In this document: piece by piece, positions 1 through 7,507 of the stretch
How positions within the stretch are numbered: the stretch's first letter is position 1
Layout: each line of letters begins with the position of its first letter
NCBI GenBank assembly: GCA_030630935.1
Contig: DAOVMD010000069.1
Span: 1 to 10,444 of the forward strand
DNA from: Candidatus Mcinerneyibacteriota bacterium
Lineage (GTDB): Bacteria; AUK180; JAQVHJ01
Direction of reading: 5' to 3'
Length of the DNA stretch: 10,444 nucleotides
Translations under genes and position numbers: made by a program
Notes under the pieces: generated by a model
Told to the model about the DNA's origin: nothing
Databases searched by the model: none
What the model saw: only the letters and a program-made list of their open reading frames with translations

Positions 1-60
1 AGCGCGTGGCTGGAGTGGAACGGAAGTCATCCCGACGCGTCGGGACAAGGACCAACACAC
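1..60. repeat. GC-rich flanking segment, possible interspersed intergenic repeat
   Basis: Seen: this 60-base stretch is about 63% G+C, while 121-180 is about 10% and the genes are AT-rich. It holds the 16-base perfect palindrome at 30-45. No gene start or recognisable protein is present. Inference: the abrupt composition change and the palindrome resemble short GC-rich elements scattered between genes in many bacterial genomes, but only one copy is visible here, so repetition in the genome cannot be shown from this window. Confidence 0.4.
30..45. repeat. Perfect 16-bp palindrome TCCCGACGCGTCGGGA
   Basis: The two halves are exact reverse complements (8 + 8 bases, no spacer). As RNA it could form a GC-rich hairpin by sacrificing the central bases as a loop. 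No T-run follows it (the next bases are CAAGGACC), so it is a poor match to an intrinsic terminator. It lies 58 bases upstream of the -35 box of the iorA promoter. It may be the core of an interspersed repeat, or a regulator site; nothing here decides between them. Confidence 0.6.
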
Positions 61-103
61 GTTCTCTTTAAAAAAAAAGATTCCATCCTCAGAAAAAAAC
101 ATC

Positions 104-132
104 TTGAATTTTTAAGTGACTTGTGATATAAT
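104..132 (+). promoter_or_regulatory. Sigma-70 type promoter with extended -10, upstream of iorA
   Basis: A -35 box TTGAAT (104-109) and a perfect -10 box TATAAT (127-132) are separated by the ideal 17 bases. The -10 is preceded by TGA (124-126), giving an extended -10 element TGATATAAT. A-rich DNA at 70-78 and 94-99 lies upstream and could act as an UP-like element. Transcription would start near 138-140, leaving an AT-rich leader of about 50 bases before the iorA start. This is the only convincing promoter seen, and every later gene lies within 15 bases of the one before it, so it probably drives all seven. Confidence 0.75.
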
Positions 133-190
133 CAAAAAACTATATTATATTAAATTAATAATTTACTAATAATATAAAAGGAGTTTTCTT

Positions 191-1969
191 ATGGTTAAGG
201 AAAAGCGTGAGATTTTGACGGGAAATGAAGCCATTGCCCGAGGCGCGTATGAGTATGGGATTGAGCAGGCATTTGGTTATCCTGGTACTCCATCTTCTGA
301 GATTCTGGAGAATGTTGTCAAGTACAAGGATTCAATTTATTGTCAGTGGTCACCAAATGAGAAAGTTGCCTTTGAAGTTTCGATTGGTTCTGCCTTTAGC
401 GGTAGAAGAACAATGGTTGTAATGAAGCATGTCGGTTTGAATGTTGCGGCAGATCCATTTTTTACAGTTGCGTATTCCGGTACGGAAGCGGGTTTTGTAA
501 TTATCAGTGCAGATGACCCCGGGATGCATTCTTCCCAGAATGAACAGGACAACCGTAATTATGCAAAGTTTGCCAAGATCCCTATGCTTGAGCCTTCGGA
601 TTCACAAGAAGCGAAGGATTTCATAGGCGAAGCAATTAAGATTAGCGAAGAATTTGACACACCTGTTTTATTGAGAGTTACCACACGAATTTCACATTCG
701 AAATCCATTGTCACACTTGAAGAGAATCGCCCAAACAACGATAGGGAATTTCCAAAGAAGAATGAACGGAAGTACGTAATGATTCCAGGTCATGCCCGTC
801 GTCGTCGAGTTATTATGAAAGAGCGTTTCGAGAAACTTGCCAAGTACACTGAAGCGAGTGATTTGAATTTTGCAGAATACAAGGACCTTGAGATAGGGGT
901 TATTACAAATGGTATTTCTTATCAATATGTGAAAGAGGTTTTACCGGATGTTTCTATTTTAAAGCTTGGCTTAACCAATCCCCTTCCAATGAACAAAATT
1001 AAAGAGTTTGCAGATAAAGTAAAGAAATGTTATGTTGTTGAGGAGTTAGACCCGTTCATGGAGGACCAGATTACAGCTGCCGGGATTAAAGTTATCGGGA
1101 AAGAAGTTATTTCCGAGATAGGAGAATTAACTCCTGAAGCAATCTACAAAGGTATTACCGGTAAAGTAATAGAACTTCCTGATACCGTTTCAGAAATAAA
1201 TCTTCCTATTCGCCCCCCGGCATTATGTCCTGGTTGTCCCCACAGGGGAGTTTATGTTGTTCTTAAGAAATTAAAAGCCCGTGTCTCCGGAGACATCGGA
1301 TGTTATACTCTTGGAGTTTTACCGCCATTAAGTTCATTGGACTGGCAGATTTGCATGGGTGCCGGTGTCTCGATGACATTGGGAATTGAAAAAGGCTGGG
1401 ACGATGAAATTGCCGGGAAATTAGTTGGAGTCATTGGAGACAGCACATTTCTTCATTCAGGTGTTACAGGTTTAATAGACATTGTTTATAATCAAGGAAC
1501 ATCTACAATTATAATTATGGATAACCGCATCACAGCAATGACTGGTTTACAGGATCATCCCGGAACCGGGGTGACTTTGATGGGTGATGAAGTTCCTGAA
1601 CTTAACTTTGTTGAATTAGTTAAGGCAATTGGTATTAAGCATGTTGAAGTTGTGGACCCGCTTGACTTACCTGCATTAGAACGGATCCTGAAAAAGGAGA
1701 TGGCACGTCGGGAACCATCAGTTGTTATTACGCGTCGAAAATGTGTTTTGATTGATAAGGACCTCGAGCGAATTCCCATAGAAGTTGATCCTGAGAAATG
1801 TACCGGTTGTAAATTATGTCTTGCAGTTGGGTGTCTTGCATTAAGTTTTGAAGACGGTAAGGCAAAGGTCAATCCGATGCTCTGTACAGGTTGTATGGTC
1901 TGTGCAAGACAATGTAATTTTGATGCCTTCAAGCAGAAAGGCGAATATCTTGATTTTAAAAATGAATGA
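191..1969 (+). CDS. iorA: Indolepyruvate:ferredoxin oxidoreductase, alpha subunit
   Basis: Catalytic, thiamine-diphosphate-binding subunit of the cytoplasmic enzyme that converts indolepyruvate and other arylpyruvates plus CoA to aryl-acyl-CoA, CO2 and reduced ferredoxin. Seen in the 592-residue product: the N-terminal family motif GYPGTPSSEI (29-38) within a pyruvate-oxidoreductase-like domain; the conserved WSPNEK and ADDPG-HSSQ stretches; CPGCPHRG (346-353); a ThDP/Mg motif GDS (416-418) followed 26 residues later by N445; and a C-terminal ferredoxin-like domain with two four-cysteine motifs (C537, C540, C543, C548 and C565, C568, C571, C575). Length is normal for the family. The start is backed by AAAAGGAG at 176-183, seven bases upstream. 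First gene of the run, followed by its partner iorB. Oddity: neither cysteine motif has the usual proline after its last cysteine. Substrate preference among 2-oxoacids is not readable from sequence. Confidence 0.96.
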   Translation: MVKEKREILTGNEAIARGAYEYGIEQAFGYPGTPSSEILENVVKYKDSIYCQWSPNEKVAFEVSIGSAFSGRRTMVVMKHVGLNVAADPFFTVAYSGTEAGFVIISADDPGMHSSQNEQDNRNYAKFAKIPMLEPSDSQEAKDFIGEAIKISEEFDTPVLLRVTTRISHSKSIVTLEENRPNNDREFPKKNERKYVMIPGHARRRRVIMKERFEKLAKYTEASDLNFAEYKDLEIGVITNGISYQYVKEVLPDVSILKLGLTNPLPMNKIKEFADKVKKCYVVEELDPFMEDQITAAGIKVIGKEVISEIGELTPEAIYKGITGKVIELPDTVSEINLPIRPPALCPGCPHRGVYVVLKKLKARVSGDIGCYTLGVLPPLSSLDWQICMGAGVSMTLGIEKGWDDEIAGKLVGVIGDSTFLHSGVTGLIDIVYNQGTSTIIIMDNRITAMTGLQDHPGTGVTLMGDEVPELNFVELVKAIGIKHVEVVDPLDLPALERILKKEMARREPSVVITRRKCVLIDKDLERIPIEVDPEKCTGCKLCLAVGCLALSFEDGKAKVNPMLCTGCMVCARQCNFDAFKQKGEYLDFKNE

Positions 1970-1978
1970 GGGAATATC

Positions 1979-2560
1979 ATGAGTGAAACATTAAGTGTAT
2001 TAATAGTTGGTGTTGGCGGGCAGGGAGTAATTACTGCAAGTGAGATTGTATCCGAAGTTGTATTGAACTCAGGATACGATATTAAAAAGAGCGAGATCCA
2101 CGGTATGAGTCAGCGTGGCGGGAGTGTTTCTTCACATATCCGTTTTAGTAAGGAGAAAGTATATTCACCTGTTGCCCCAAAAGGCAGTGTTGATTTTATG
2201 CTTTCATTTGAGAAGATGGAAGGACTTCGCTGGATCGATCATATTAAGAAGGATGCTGTTGCAATCATTAATGATTACCGTTGGGATCCTTTACCGGTCA
2301 GCTCCGGTAAGATTGAATATACTCCTGAAGTGAATGAGAAGATTAAAGCCCGACGTAAGGCAATAATTTATAAAGCGACTGATTTAGCAGCAGAGATCGG
2401 TAATATTCGTGTAACAAATATCGTTTTACTTGGAACTCTTGCAAAACTTCTTCCAATTGAAAAGGAAAAATGGCTTGAAGTAATCAAGAAAAAGGTTCCG
2501 CCAAAAACAATTGACCTGAATATAAAAGCATTTGAAGAAGGTTATAAAAAGGAGTCTTAA
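1979..2560 (+). CDS. iorB: Indolepyruvate:ferredoxin oxidoreductase, beta subunit
   Basis: Smaller partner of IorA, belonging to the pyruvate/ketoisovalerate oxidoreductase gamma domain family. The 193-residue protein begins with a glycine-rich loop GVGGQGV (11-17) and carries the family motif HGMSQRGGSV (41-50), typical of IorB proteins, which are usually around 190-200 residues. IorA and IorB together form the working enzyme; with both present and adjacent, the complex should be complete. The gap to iorA is 9 bases, and the Shine-Dalgarno GAGGGA (1968-1973) overlaps the iorA stop codon, which suggests coupled translation. No separate gamma or delta (ferredoxin) subunit genes follow, consistent with the two-subunit IOR architecture rather than a four-subunit POR. 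No defects seen. Confidence 0.95.
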   Translation: MSETLSVLIVGVGGQGVITASEIVSEVVLNSGYDIKKSEIHGMSQRGGSVSSHIRFSKEKVYSPVAPKGSVDFMLSFEKMEGLRWIDHIKKDAVAIINDYRWDPLPVSSGKIEYTPEVNEKIKARRKAIIYKATDLAAEIGNIRVTNIVLLGTLAKLLPIEKEKWLEVIKKKVPPKTIDLNIKAFEEGYKKES

Positions 2561-2566
2561 TTTTTA

Positions 2567-4651
2567 ATGCCGGATTTTATCTTTGAACTGGGACATGAAG
2601 AGATCCCGCCGGGAACGATTCCGGGAATAATTAATTTTCTCGGGAATAAAGTTAAAGAATTACTGCAGACGAATCGGTTAGAATATTCTGATTTAAATAT
2701 CTATGCAACCTGCCGCAGAACTTCAATAATAATAAAAGGACTTCCACTCAAACAACCCGATATGAAAATGGAGATTACCGGTCCGCCCAAGAGCATTCTA
2801 TTTAAAGATGATAAGCCGACTCCTGCCCTTACCGGCTTTCTGAAAAAGAACAATGCGAAGGAGAAAAACCTTAGTTTTATAGAGAAACCCAAGGGGGTAT
2901 ATGCTGTTTTGAAACTAAAAGTAAAAGGGCAGAAGACAATGGATATTTTGAAAACGGCATTACCTGATTTAATAAAAAAGATACCTGTTCCAAGAAAAAT
3001 GCGCTGGGATAATTCTGATCTTCAGTTTATCAGACCTATCAGGAATATTTTTTCATTATTCAATAATAAACATCTTCCAATCATTTTAGGTGATCTAAAA
3101 TCATCGACTTATCTTATTCCAAACCCGGTAGCTGGAACTGAAAAAATTAAAGTAAGGGATTATGGTCAATACTTTGAAATCCTGATTAAAAGCCAGGTAA
3201 TACTTGATCATGACTGGCGGCGTGAACTTTTATTAGAACGGATTTTAAAGCTTGTTCCGGATGGTTATAAACTGATTTCAGATTCTGAGTTATTAGATGA
3301 AGTAAACTTTATACTGGAGAATCCAATCCCGATTCTTGGTAAGTTTAATGAGAAATATTTAGATTTACCTCGAGATATTTTGGTGTATACACTTAAAAAA
3401 CACCAGAGATTTTTTAGCCTTGAAGATAAAAAAGGTAATTTAGTTCCATTCTTTATAGGAGTTGCAGATGGTGAGCGGTTAAATTATAAGCATATCAAAA
3501 AAGGTTTTGAAGAAGTACTGGTTGCACGGCTTGAAGATGCTTTTTTCTTTTTTAGAGAGGATTTAAAAGAAAAGCCTACTGCAAGAGTTGAGAAATTAAA
3601 AGAGATTATTTTCCTCAAGAATTTTGGGACACTTTATGATAAGACAATGAGAATTCAAGACCTTAGTTTGAAGCTTTCCGGGGTTCTTGAACTTAAAATT
3701 GATCCGGATACTCTGAATCAGGCGGCGTACTTGTCGAGGAATGATTTAATTTCAAATATCATAACAGAAAAAGAATATGTAACTCTCCAGGGCTGCATGG
3801 GAGCATTGTATGTTGAGAAATCCGGAGCTGATAAGAAAGTTGCTCAAGCAATTTATGAGATGTATCAGCCAAAAGTTATGGGAGATATGCTTCCCGCAAC
3901 AGAATACGGAAAGGTTCTTTCGATTGCTGACAGGATTGACACACTTGCTGTTTTCTTTACTGCCGGTAAGGTCCCGACAGGTTCGGCTGACCCGTTTGCA
4001 CTTCGTAGAGCAGCTTTAGGTTTAATTCTTGTGATACTTGATTCAGAATTTGATTTTTCTCTGGATAAACTTCTTCTGAGTCATTTGAAAAATTTAATTA
4101 CCGGTCTGAATATTAGTAAGAAAGAAAAGGATTTTGACATTATCCGGGTTGCGAACAGTATAATTGATTTCATAAAGGATAGGCTAAGAGTTTACCTTTC
4201 AGACGAGAAGGGGTTGAATCTTGAGATAATCAATGCTGTCTTTGTAACTCCGGAATCATCAATTACCAGGTTGGTTAATAAGGTTATTGCACTTGAAGAG
4301 TTGACAAAGCTAAATGAATTTGATAAGATTAAAATTTCATTTAAAAGGGTAATAAATATAATAGAAGGCGATTCAATCAAAGTTGACAAATCTCTCCTGG
4401 TAGAAAAGGAGGAGCAGGAGTTATACACCAACTTTATTTCAAAAGATAAATTAATTAAAGACCATATAAAAAAAGGGGGTTTTAACGAGGTATTTAAAGA
4501 ATTTTTAGCATTGCGTCCATATATAGATAATTTTTTTGATAATGTTCTTGTTAATTGTGATGATGAGAAGTTACGTAGAAACCGAATGGCGATGCTAACA
4601 GAGATAGGAAAAACGTTTTTAGAAATTGCAAATTTCAAAATGATTAGTTAG
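2567..4651 (+). CDS. glyS: Glycyl-tRNA synthetase, beta subunit
   Basis: Beta chain of the bacterial alpha2-beta2 glycyl-tRNA synthetase; the alpha chain (GlyQ) makes glycyl-adenylate and the beta chain recognises tRNA-Gly. The 694-residue product matches the family's usual length of about 690 and shows its landmarks in order: ELGHEEIPPG (7-16), GPPKSILF, MRW...FIRPIRN (145-160), KKHQRFF (277-283), RLEDAFFFFREDL, LQGCMG (407-412), ADRIDTL, and the strongly conserved DPFALRRA (475-482). The last 100 or so residues are lysine/leucine-rich and fit the anticodon-binding DALR-like domain. It starts 6 bases after iorB; AAAAAGGAG (2546-2554) inside the end of iorB is 12 bases from the ATG, a rather long spacing. 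glyQ often sits directly upstream of glyS, but here iorAB takes that place, so glyQ must be elsewhere in the genome. Confidence 0.96.
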   Translation: MPDFIFELGHEEIPPGTIPGIINFLGNKVKELLQTNRLEYSDLNIYATCRRTSIIIKGLPLKQPDMKMEITGPPKSILFKDDKPTPALTGFLKKNNAKEKNLSFIEKPKGVYAVLKLKVKGQKTMDILKTALPDLIKKIPVPRKMRWDNSDLQFIRPIRNIFSLFNNKHLPIILGDLKSSTYLIPNPVAGTEKIKVRDYGQYFEILIKSQVILDHDWRRELLLERILKLVPDGYKLISDSELLDEVNFILENPIPILGKFNEKYLDLPRDILVYTLKKHQRFFSLEDKKGNLVPFFIGVADGERLNYKHIKKGFEEVLVARLEDAFFFFREDLKEKPTARVEKLKEIIFLKNFGTLYDKTMRIQDLSLKLSGVLELKIDPDTLNQAAYLSRNDLISNIITEKEYVTLQGCMGALYVEKSGADKKVAQAIYEMYQPKVMGDMLPATEYGKVLSIADRIDTLAVFFTAGKVPTGSADPFALRRAALGLILVILDSEFDFSLDKLLLSHLKNLITGLNISKKEKDFDIIRVANSIIDFIKDRLRVYLSDEKGLNLEIINAVFVTPESSITRLVNKVIALEELTKLNEFDKIKISFKRVINIIEGDSIKVDKSLLVEKEEQELYTNFISKDKLIKDHIKKGGFNEVFKEFLALRPYIDNFFDNVLVNCDDEKLRRNRMAMLTEIGKTFLEIANFKMIS

Positions 4652-4658
4652 AGGAGGT
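4651..4658 (+). promoter_or_regulatory. Strong Shine-Dalgarno of ppdK
   Basis: GAGGAGGT contains a 7-base AGGAGGT match to the 16S rRNA anti-Shine-Dalgarno and lies 7 bases from the ATG at 4666. It starts on the last base of the glyS stop codon. It is the best ribosome-binding site in the window and fixes the ppdK start; by contrast the three genes after ppdK have no clear one. High translation of PpdK relative to its neighbours is inferred. Confidence 0.85.
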
Positions 4659-4665
4659 AGTCGAC

Positions 4666-7500
4666 ATGGCTAAAAAGTATGTATATTTTTTCGGTGGTGG
4701 AAAAGCAGATGGCAGTGCGAAACTGAAATGGTTATTAGGTGGTAAAGGAGCCAATCTTGGTGAGATGACCAAGTTAGGGATTCCAGTACCCCCTGGTTTT
4801 ACAATTACAACTGAAGCTTGTGACCAGTATTATAAGGTTGGCAAGAATAAGATGTTCAAGTTAATTAAATCAGGTGTTGAGAACTCTCTCAAGAAACTTG
4901 AGAAGCTTACCGGTAAAACATTTGGAAAGGGTCCAAATCCCTTATTAGTATCAGTCCGTTCCGGTGCAGCTCAGAGTATGCCCGGTATGATGGATACAGT
5001 TCTTAACCTTGGTCTTAATAAAGAGACTATTGCAGCATTGATCAAATTAACAAAGAATGAACGCTTCGTAATGGATGCATATCGTCGATTCATTCAGATG
5101 TTCGGAGATGTTGTTATGAATGTCCCGCATCACGAGTTTGAAAAGATCCTGGATAAGGTCAAGAAATCTAAAAGAGTAAAACTTGACACAGACCTTGATA
5201 CTAATGCTTTGAAGGAAGTTATAAAACAATACAAAGCGGTTTATAAAAAATATACCAGGAAAAATTTCCCTGAGAATCCAATGGTCCAGCTCTGGGCAGG
5301 TTTAGATGCGGTATTTGGATCATGGAACAATTACAGGGCGATTAAATATCGTGAGATTAATGATATCAGAGGTTTACTGGGTACTGCAGTAAATGTCCAA
5401 ACCATGGTTTACGGTAATGCCGGAAATGATTGTGGGACAGGAGTATGTTTTACACGTGACCCAAGCACAGGTGCGAACAAGTATTTCTATGGCGAATATT
5501 TAATTAATGCCCAGGGTGAAGATGTAGTCGCGGGAACCAGAACTCCACAGCAGATTACCAAGAAAGGTTCTCTTGAATGGGCCAAGGCTCAAAAGATCAG
5601 TGAATCGGATAGAAAGAAAAAGTATCCTTCACTTGAAGAGGTAATGCCAAAATGTTTCAAGAATCTTGATAAAATTAGAATCATTCTTGAGAATCATTAT
5701 AAAGATATGCAGGATATGGAGTTTACAATTGAGAAGGGCAAGCTTTTCTTATTACAGACCCGAACCGGTAAACGAACAGCAATGGCTCATGTCACGATTG
5801 CTGTTGATATGTTTAATGAAGGCTTAATAGATGAGCCGACTGCGGTTCTAAGAGTTCCACCTAAAGCATTAGACCAATTACTTCATCCTGTTTTTGATGT
5901 AAAAGCTGAGAAATCTTCAAAAAGACTTACCACAGGTTTGCCGGCATCTCCTGGTGCAGCGACCGGTCGAGTAGTTTTTCATGCACACACAGCTGAAGAA
6001 TGGGCATTATTAGGTGAGACCGTAATTCTTACTCGGACCGAGACCAGTCCGGAGGATATCGGCGGTATGGATGTTGCAAAAGGTATCCTTACATCAAGAG
6101 GTGGAATGACATCTCATGCAGCAGTTGTTGCTCGTGGAATGGGAACATGTTGTGTAGCAGGGGCAGGTGATATTGTAATTGATTATAAAGCAAAGAAATT
6201 CACCTGTAACGGTGTTACAATTAAGGAAGGAGATTGGGTCTCATTAAATGGTTCACTTGGTAATGTTTATAAAGGTCAAATTAAGACAATTGAACCAAAA
6301 CTAATAGGTCCATTCAAAACAATCATGGATCTTGCAGATAAATACAGACGGCTTGGAGTCAGAACAAATGCCGATACTCCCCGTGATACCTCAGTCGCAG
6401 TAAAATTTGGTGCGGAAGGTATCGGTTTAACCAGAACTGAACACATGTTCTTCGAAGGTAATCGAATTGTTTCATTCAGGAAATTAATCCTGGTTGCTGA
6501 GAAAGTTAAGAGCTTGAGAAAACAGATAGAGAATGCAACAGGTAAGGACAAAGAGCAGCTTGAAAAGAAACTCAAAGCGCCATTGAAGAAATACAACCAA
6601 GCTCTTGCAGAACTTCTCCCGTTACAGAGAAAGGATTTCATTGGAATCTTTAAAGTGTTAAAGGGAAAACCATGTACCATCAGATTGCTTGACCCGCCGT
6701 TACATGAATTCTTACCTCATGATGAAAAGGGCAGGAAACAGATGGCAAAAGAGATGAAGATTTCCCCGGGAGAGATTAAGAGATTAGTTGATTCCTTACA
6801 CGAATTTAATCCTATGCTCGGTCATCGCGGCTGCCGCCTTGGCATTACATATCCGGAAGTTTCTGAGATGCAGGTTCGTGCAATTATTGAAGCAGCAATC
6901 GCGGTTAAAGGTTCAAAACCTGAGATCATGATTCCATTAGTAGGTACAGTAAAAGAACTTACTCTTCAGAAAGAACTTACTCTTAAAACTATCAAGCAAG
7001 TAAAAAAAGAGAAGAAAGTTAAGCAGCTTAGTGTATTAATAGGTACTATGATAGAGATTCCAAGAGCCGCAGTTACATCAGATGAAATTGCAAAGGAAGC
7101 TGACTTCTTTTCATTCGGAACAAATGACCTTACCCAGATGGGTTGTGGTTTTTCCCGTGATGATGCAGGAAAATTCCTCGGTGAATATGTTGAAAAGGGT
7201 ATCTATGAATATGATCCGTTCCAGGTCTTAGACCAGAAAGGTATTGGTAAATTAGTTGAGTTATCTGTTAAAGGCGGCAGAAAAACTAAACCAAAACTTA
7301 AGATTGGTATTTGCGGTGAGCATGGTGGTGAACCCAAGTCAGTTGAGTTCTGTCATAGAACTAACTTGGACTATGTTTCCTGTTCACCATATAGAGTTCC
7401 TATTGCTAGATTATCAGCAGCTCAAGCAGCAATTAAATTCCCGATGAAAAAAGCGAAACCAAAACCAAAGAAGAAAACTTCTAAAAGGAAGAAAAAGTAA
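4666..7500 (+). CDS. ppdK: Pyruvate, phosphate dikinase
   Basis: Catalyses pyruvate + ATP + Pi <=> PEP + AMP + PPi in the cytoplasm, serving PPi-linked glycolysis or gluconeogenesis. Domains seen: N-terminal ATP-grasp domain (about 1-360) with GGKGANL, VPPGFTITTEAC and SVRSGAAQSMPGMMDT (96-111); the swivelling phosphohistidine domain with GGMTSHAAVVARG, where H484 is the phosphorylated residue and T482 matches the regulatory threonine of plant PPDK; and a C-terminal PEP/pyruvate-binding barrel with R590 (RTEHMFF), R673 (RLLDPPLHEF), E797 (MIEIPRAA), N820 (TNDLTQMG) and the general-acid cysteine C883 (GICGEHGGEP). All catalytic residues expected from the Clostridium symbiosum enzyme are present. 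At 944 residues it exceeds the usual 870-900: extra sequence lies near 299-326 and 612-645, and an 18-residue lysine-rich tail ends the protein. The PPDK-type motifs argue against PEP synthase. No dedicated kinase/phosphatase regulator gene is nearby. Confidence 0.97.
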   Translation: MAKKYVYFFGGGKADGSAKLKWLLGGKGANLGEMTKLGIPVPPGFTITTEACDQYYKVGKNKMFKLIKSGVENSLKKLEKLTGKTFGKGPNPLLVSVRSGAAQSMPGMMDTVLNLGLNKETIAALIKLTKNERFVMDAYRRFIQMFGDVVMNVPHHEFEKILDKVKKSKRVKLDTDLDTNALKEVIKQYKAVYKKYTRKNFPENPMVQLWAGLDAVFGSWNNYRAIKYREINDIRGLLGTAVNVQTMVYGNAGNDCGTGVCFTRDPSTGANKYFYGEYLINAQGEDVVAGTRTPQQITKKGSLEWAKAQKISESDRKKKYPSLEEVMPKCFKNLDKIRIILENHYKDMQDMEFTIEKGKLFLLQTRTGKRTAMAHVTIAVDMFNEGLIDEPTAVLRVPPKALDQLLHPVFDVKAEKSSKRLTTGLPASPGAATGRVVFHAHTAEEWALLGETVILTRTETSPEDIGGMDVAKGILTSRGGMTSHAAVVARGMGTCCVAGAGDIVIDYKAKKFTCNGVTIKEGDWVSLNGSLGNVYKGQIKTIEPKLIGPFKTIMDLADKYRRLGVRTNADTPRDTSVAVKFGAEGIGLTRTEHMFFEGNRIVSFRKLILVAEKVKSLRKQIENATGKDKEQLEKKLKAPLKKYNQALAELLPLQRKDFIGIFKVLKGKPCTIRLLDPPLHEFLPHDEKGRKQMAKEMKISPGEIKRLVDSLHEFNPMLGHRGCRLGITYPEVSEMQVRAIIEAAIAVKGSKPEIMIPLVGTVKELTLQKELTLKTIKQVKKEKKVKQLSVLIGTMIEIPRAAVTSDEIAKEADFFSFGTNDLTQMGCGFSRDDAGKFLGEYVEKGIYEYDPFQVLDQKGIGKLVELSVKGGRKTKPKLKIGICGEHGGEPKSVEFCHRTNLDYVSCSPYRVPIARLSAAQAAIKFPMKKAKPKPKKKTSKRKKK

Positions 7501-7507
7501 ATAGATA

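Noticed and set aside
30-45. Palindrome as an intrinsic terminator of an upstream gene
   Set aside because: No T-run follows; the next bases are CAAGGACC.
1-126. Frame open from the left edge to a TGA at 124-126, a possible 3' end of an upstream gene
   Set aside because: Only 41 codons, GC-rich then poly-Lys, no family I recognise, and its stop falls next to the iorA -10 box. More likely read-through of a non-coding repeat, though an edge fragment cannot be fully excluded.
133-190. Riboswitch or attenuator in the iorA leader
   Set aside because: Only about 50 transcribed bases of nearly pure A/T; no stable hairpin, leader peptide or known aptamer motif.
1555-1980. Minus-strand 141-codon frame
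   Set aside because: Fully antisense to iorA, whose protein is well conserved over this stretch; composition is Ser/Thr/Arg-rich and matches no family.
4192-4638. Minus-strand 148-codon frame
   Set aside because: Antisense to the glyS 3' end; Ser/Leu/Ile-rich low-complexity product and no ribosome-binding site or context.
6276-6680. Minus-strand 134-codon frame
   Set aside because: Antisense to the ppdK coding sequence; no recognisable domain.
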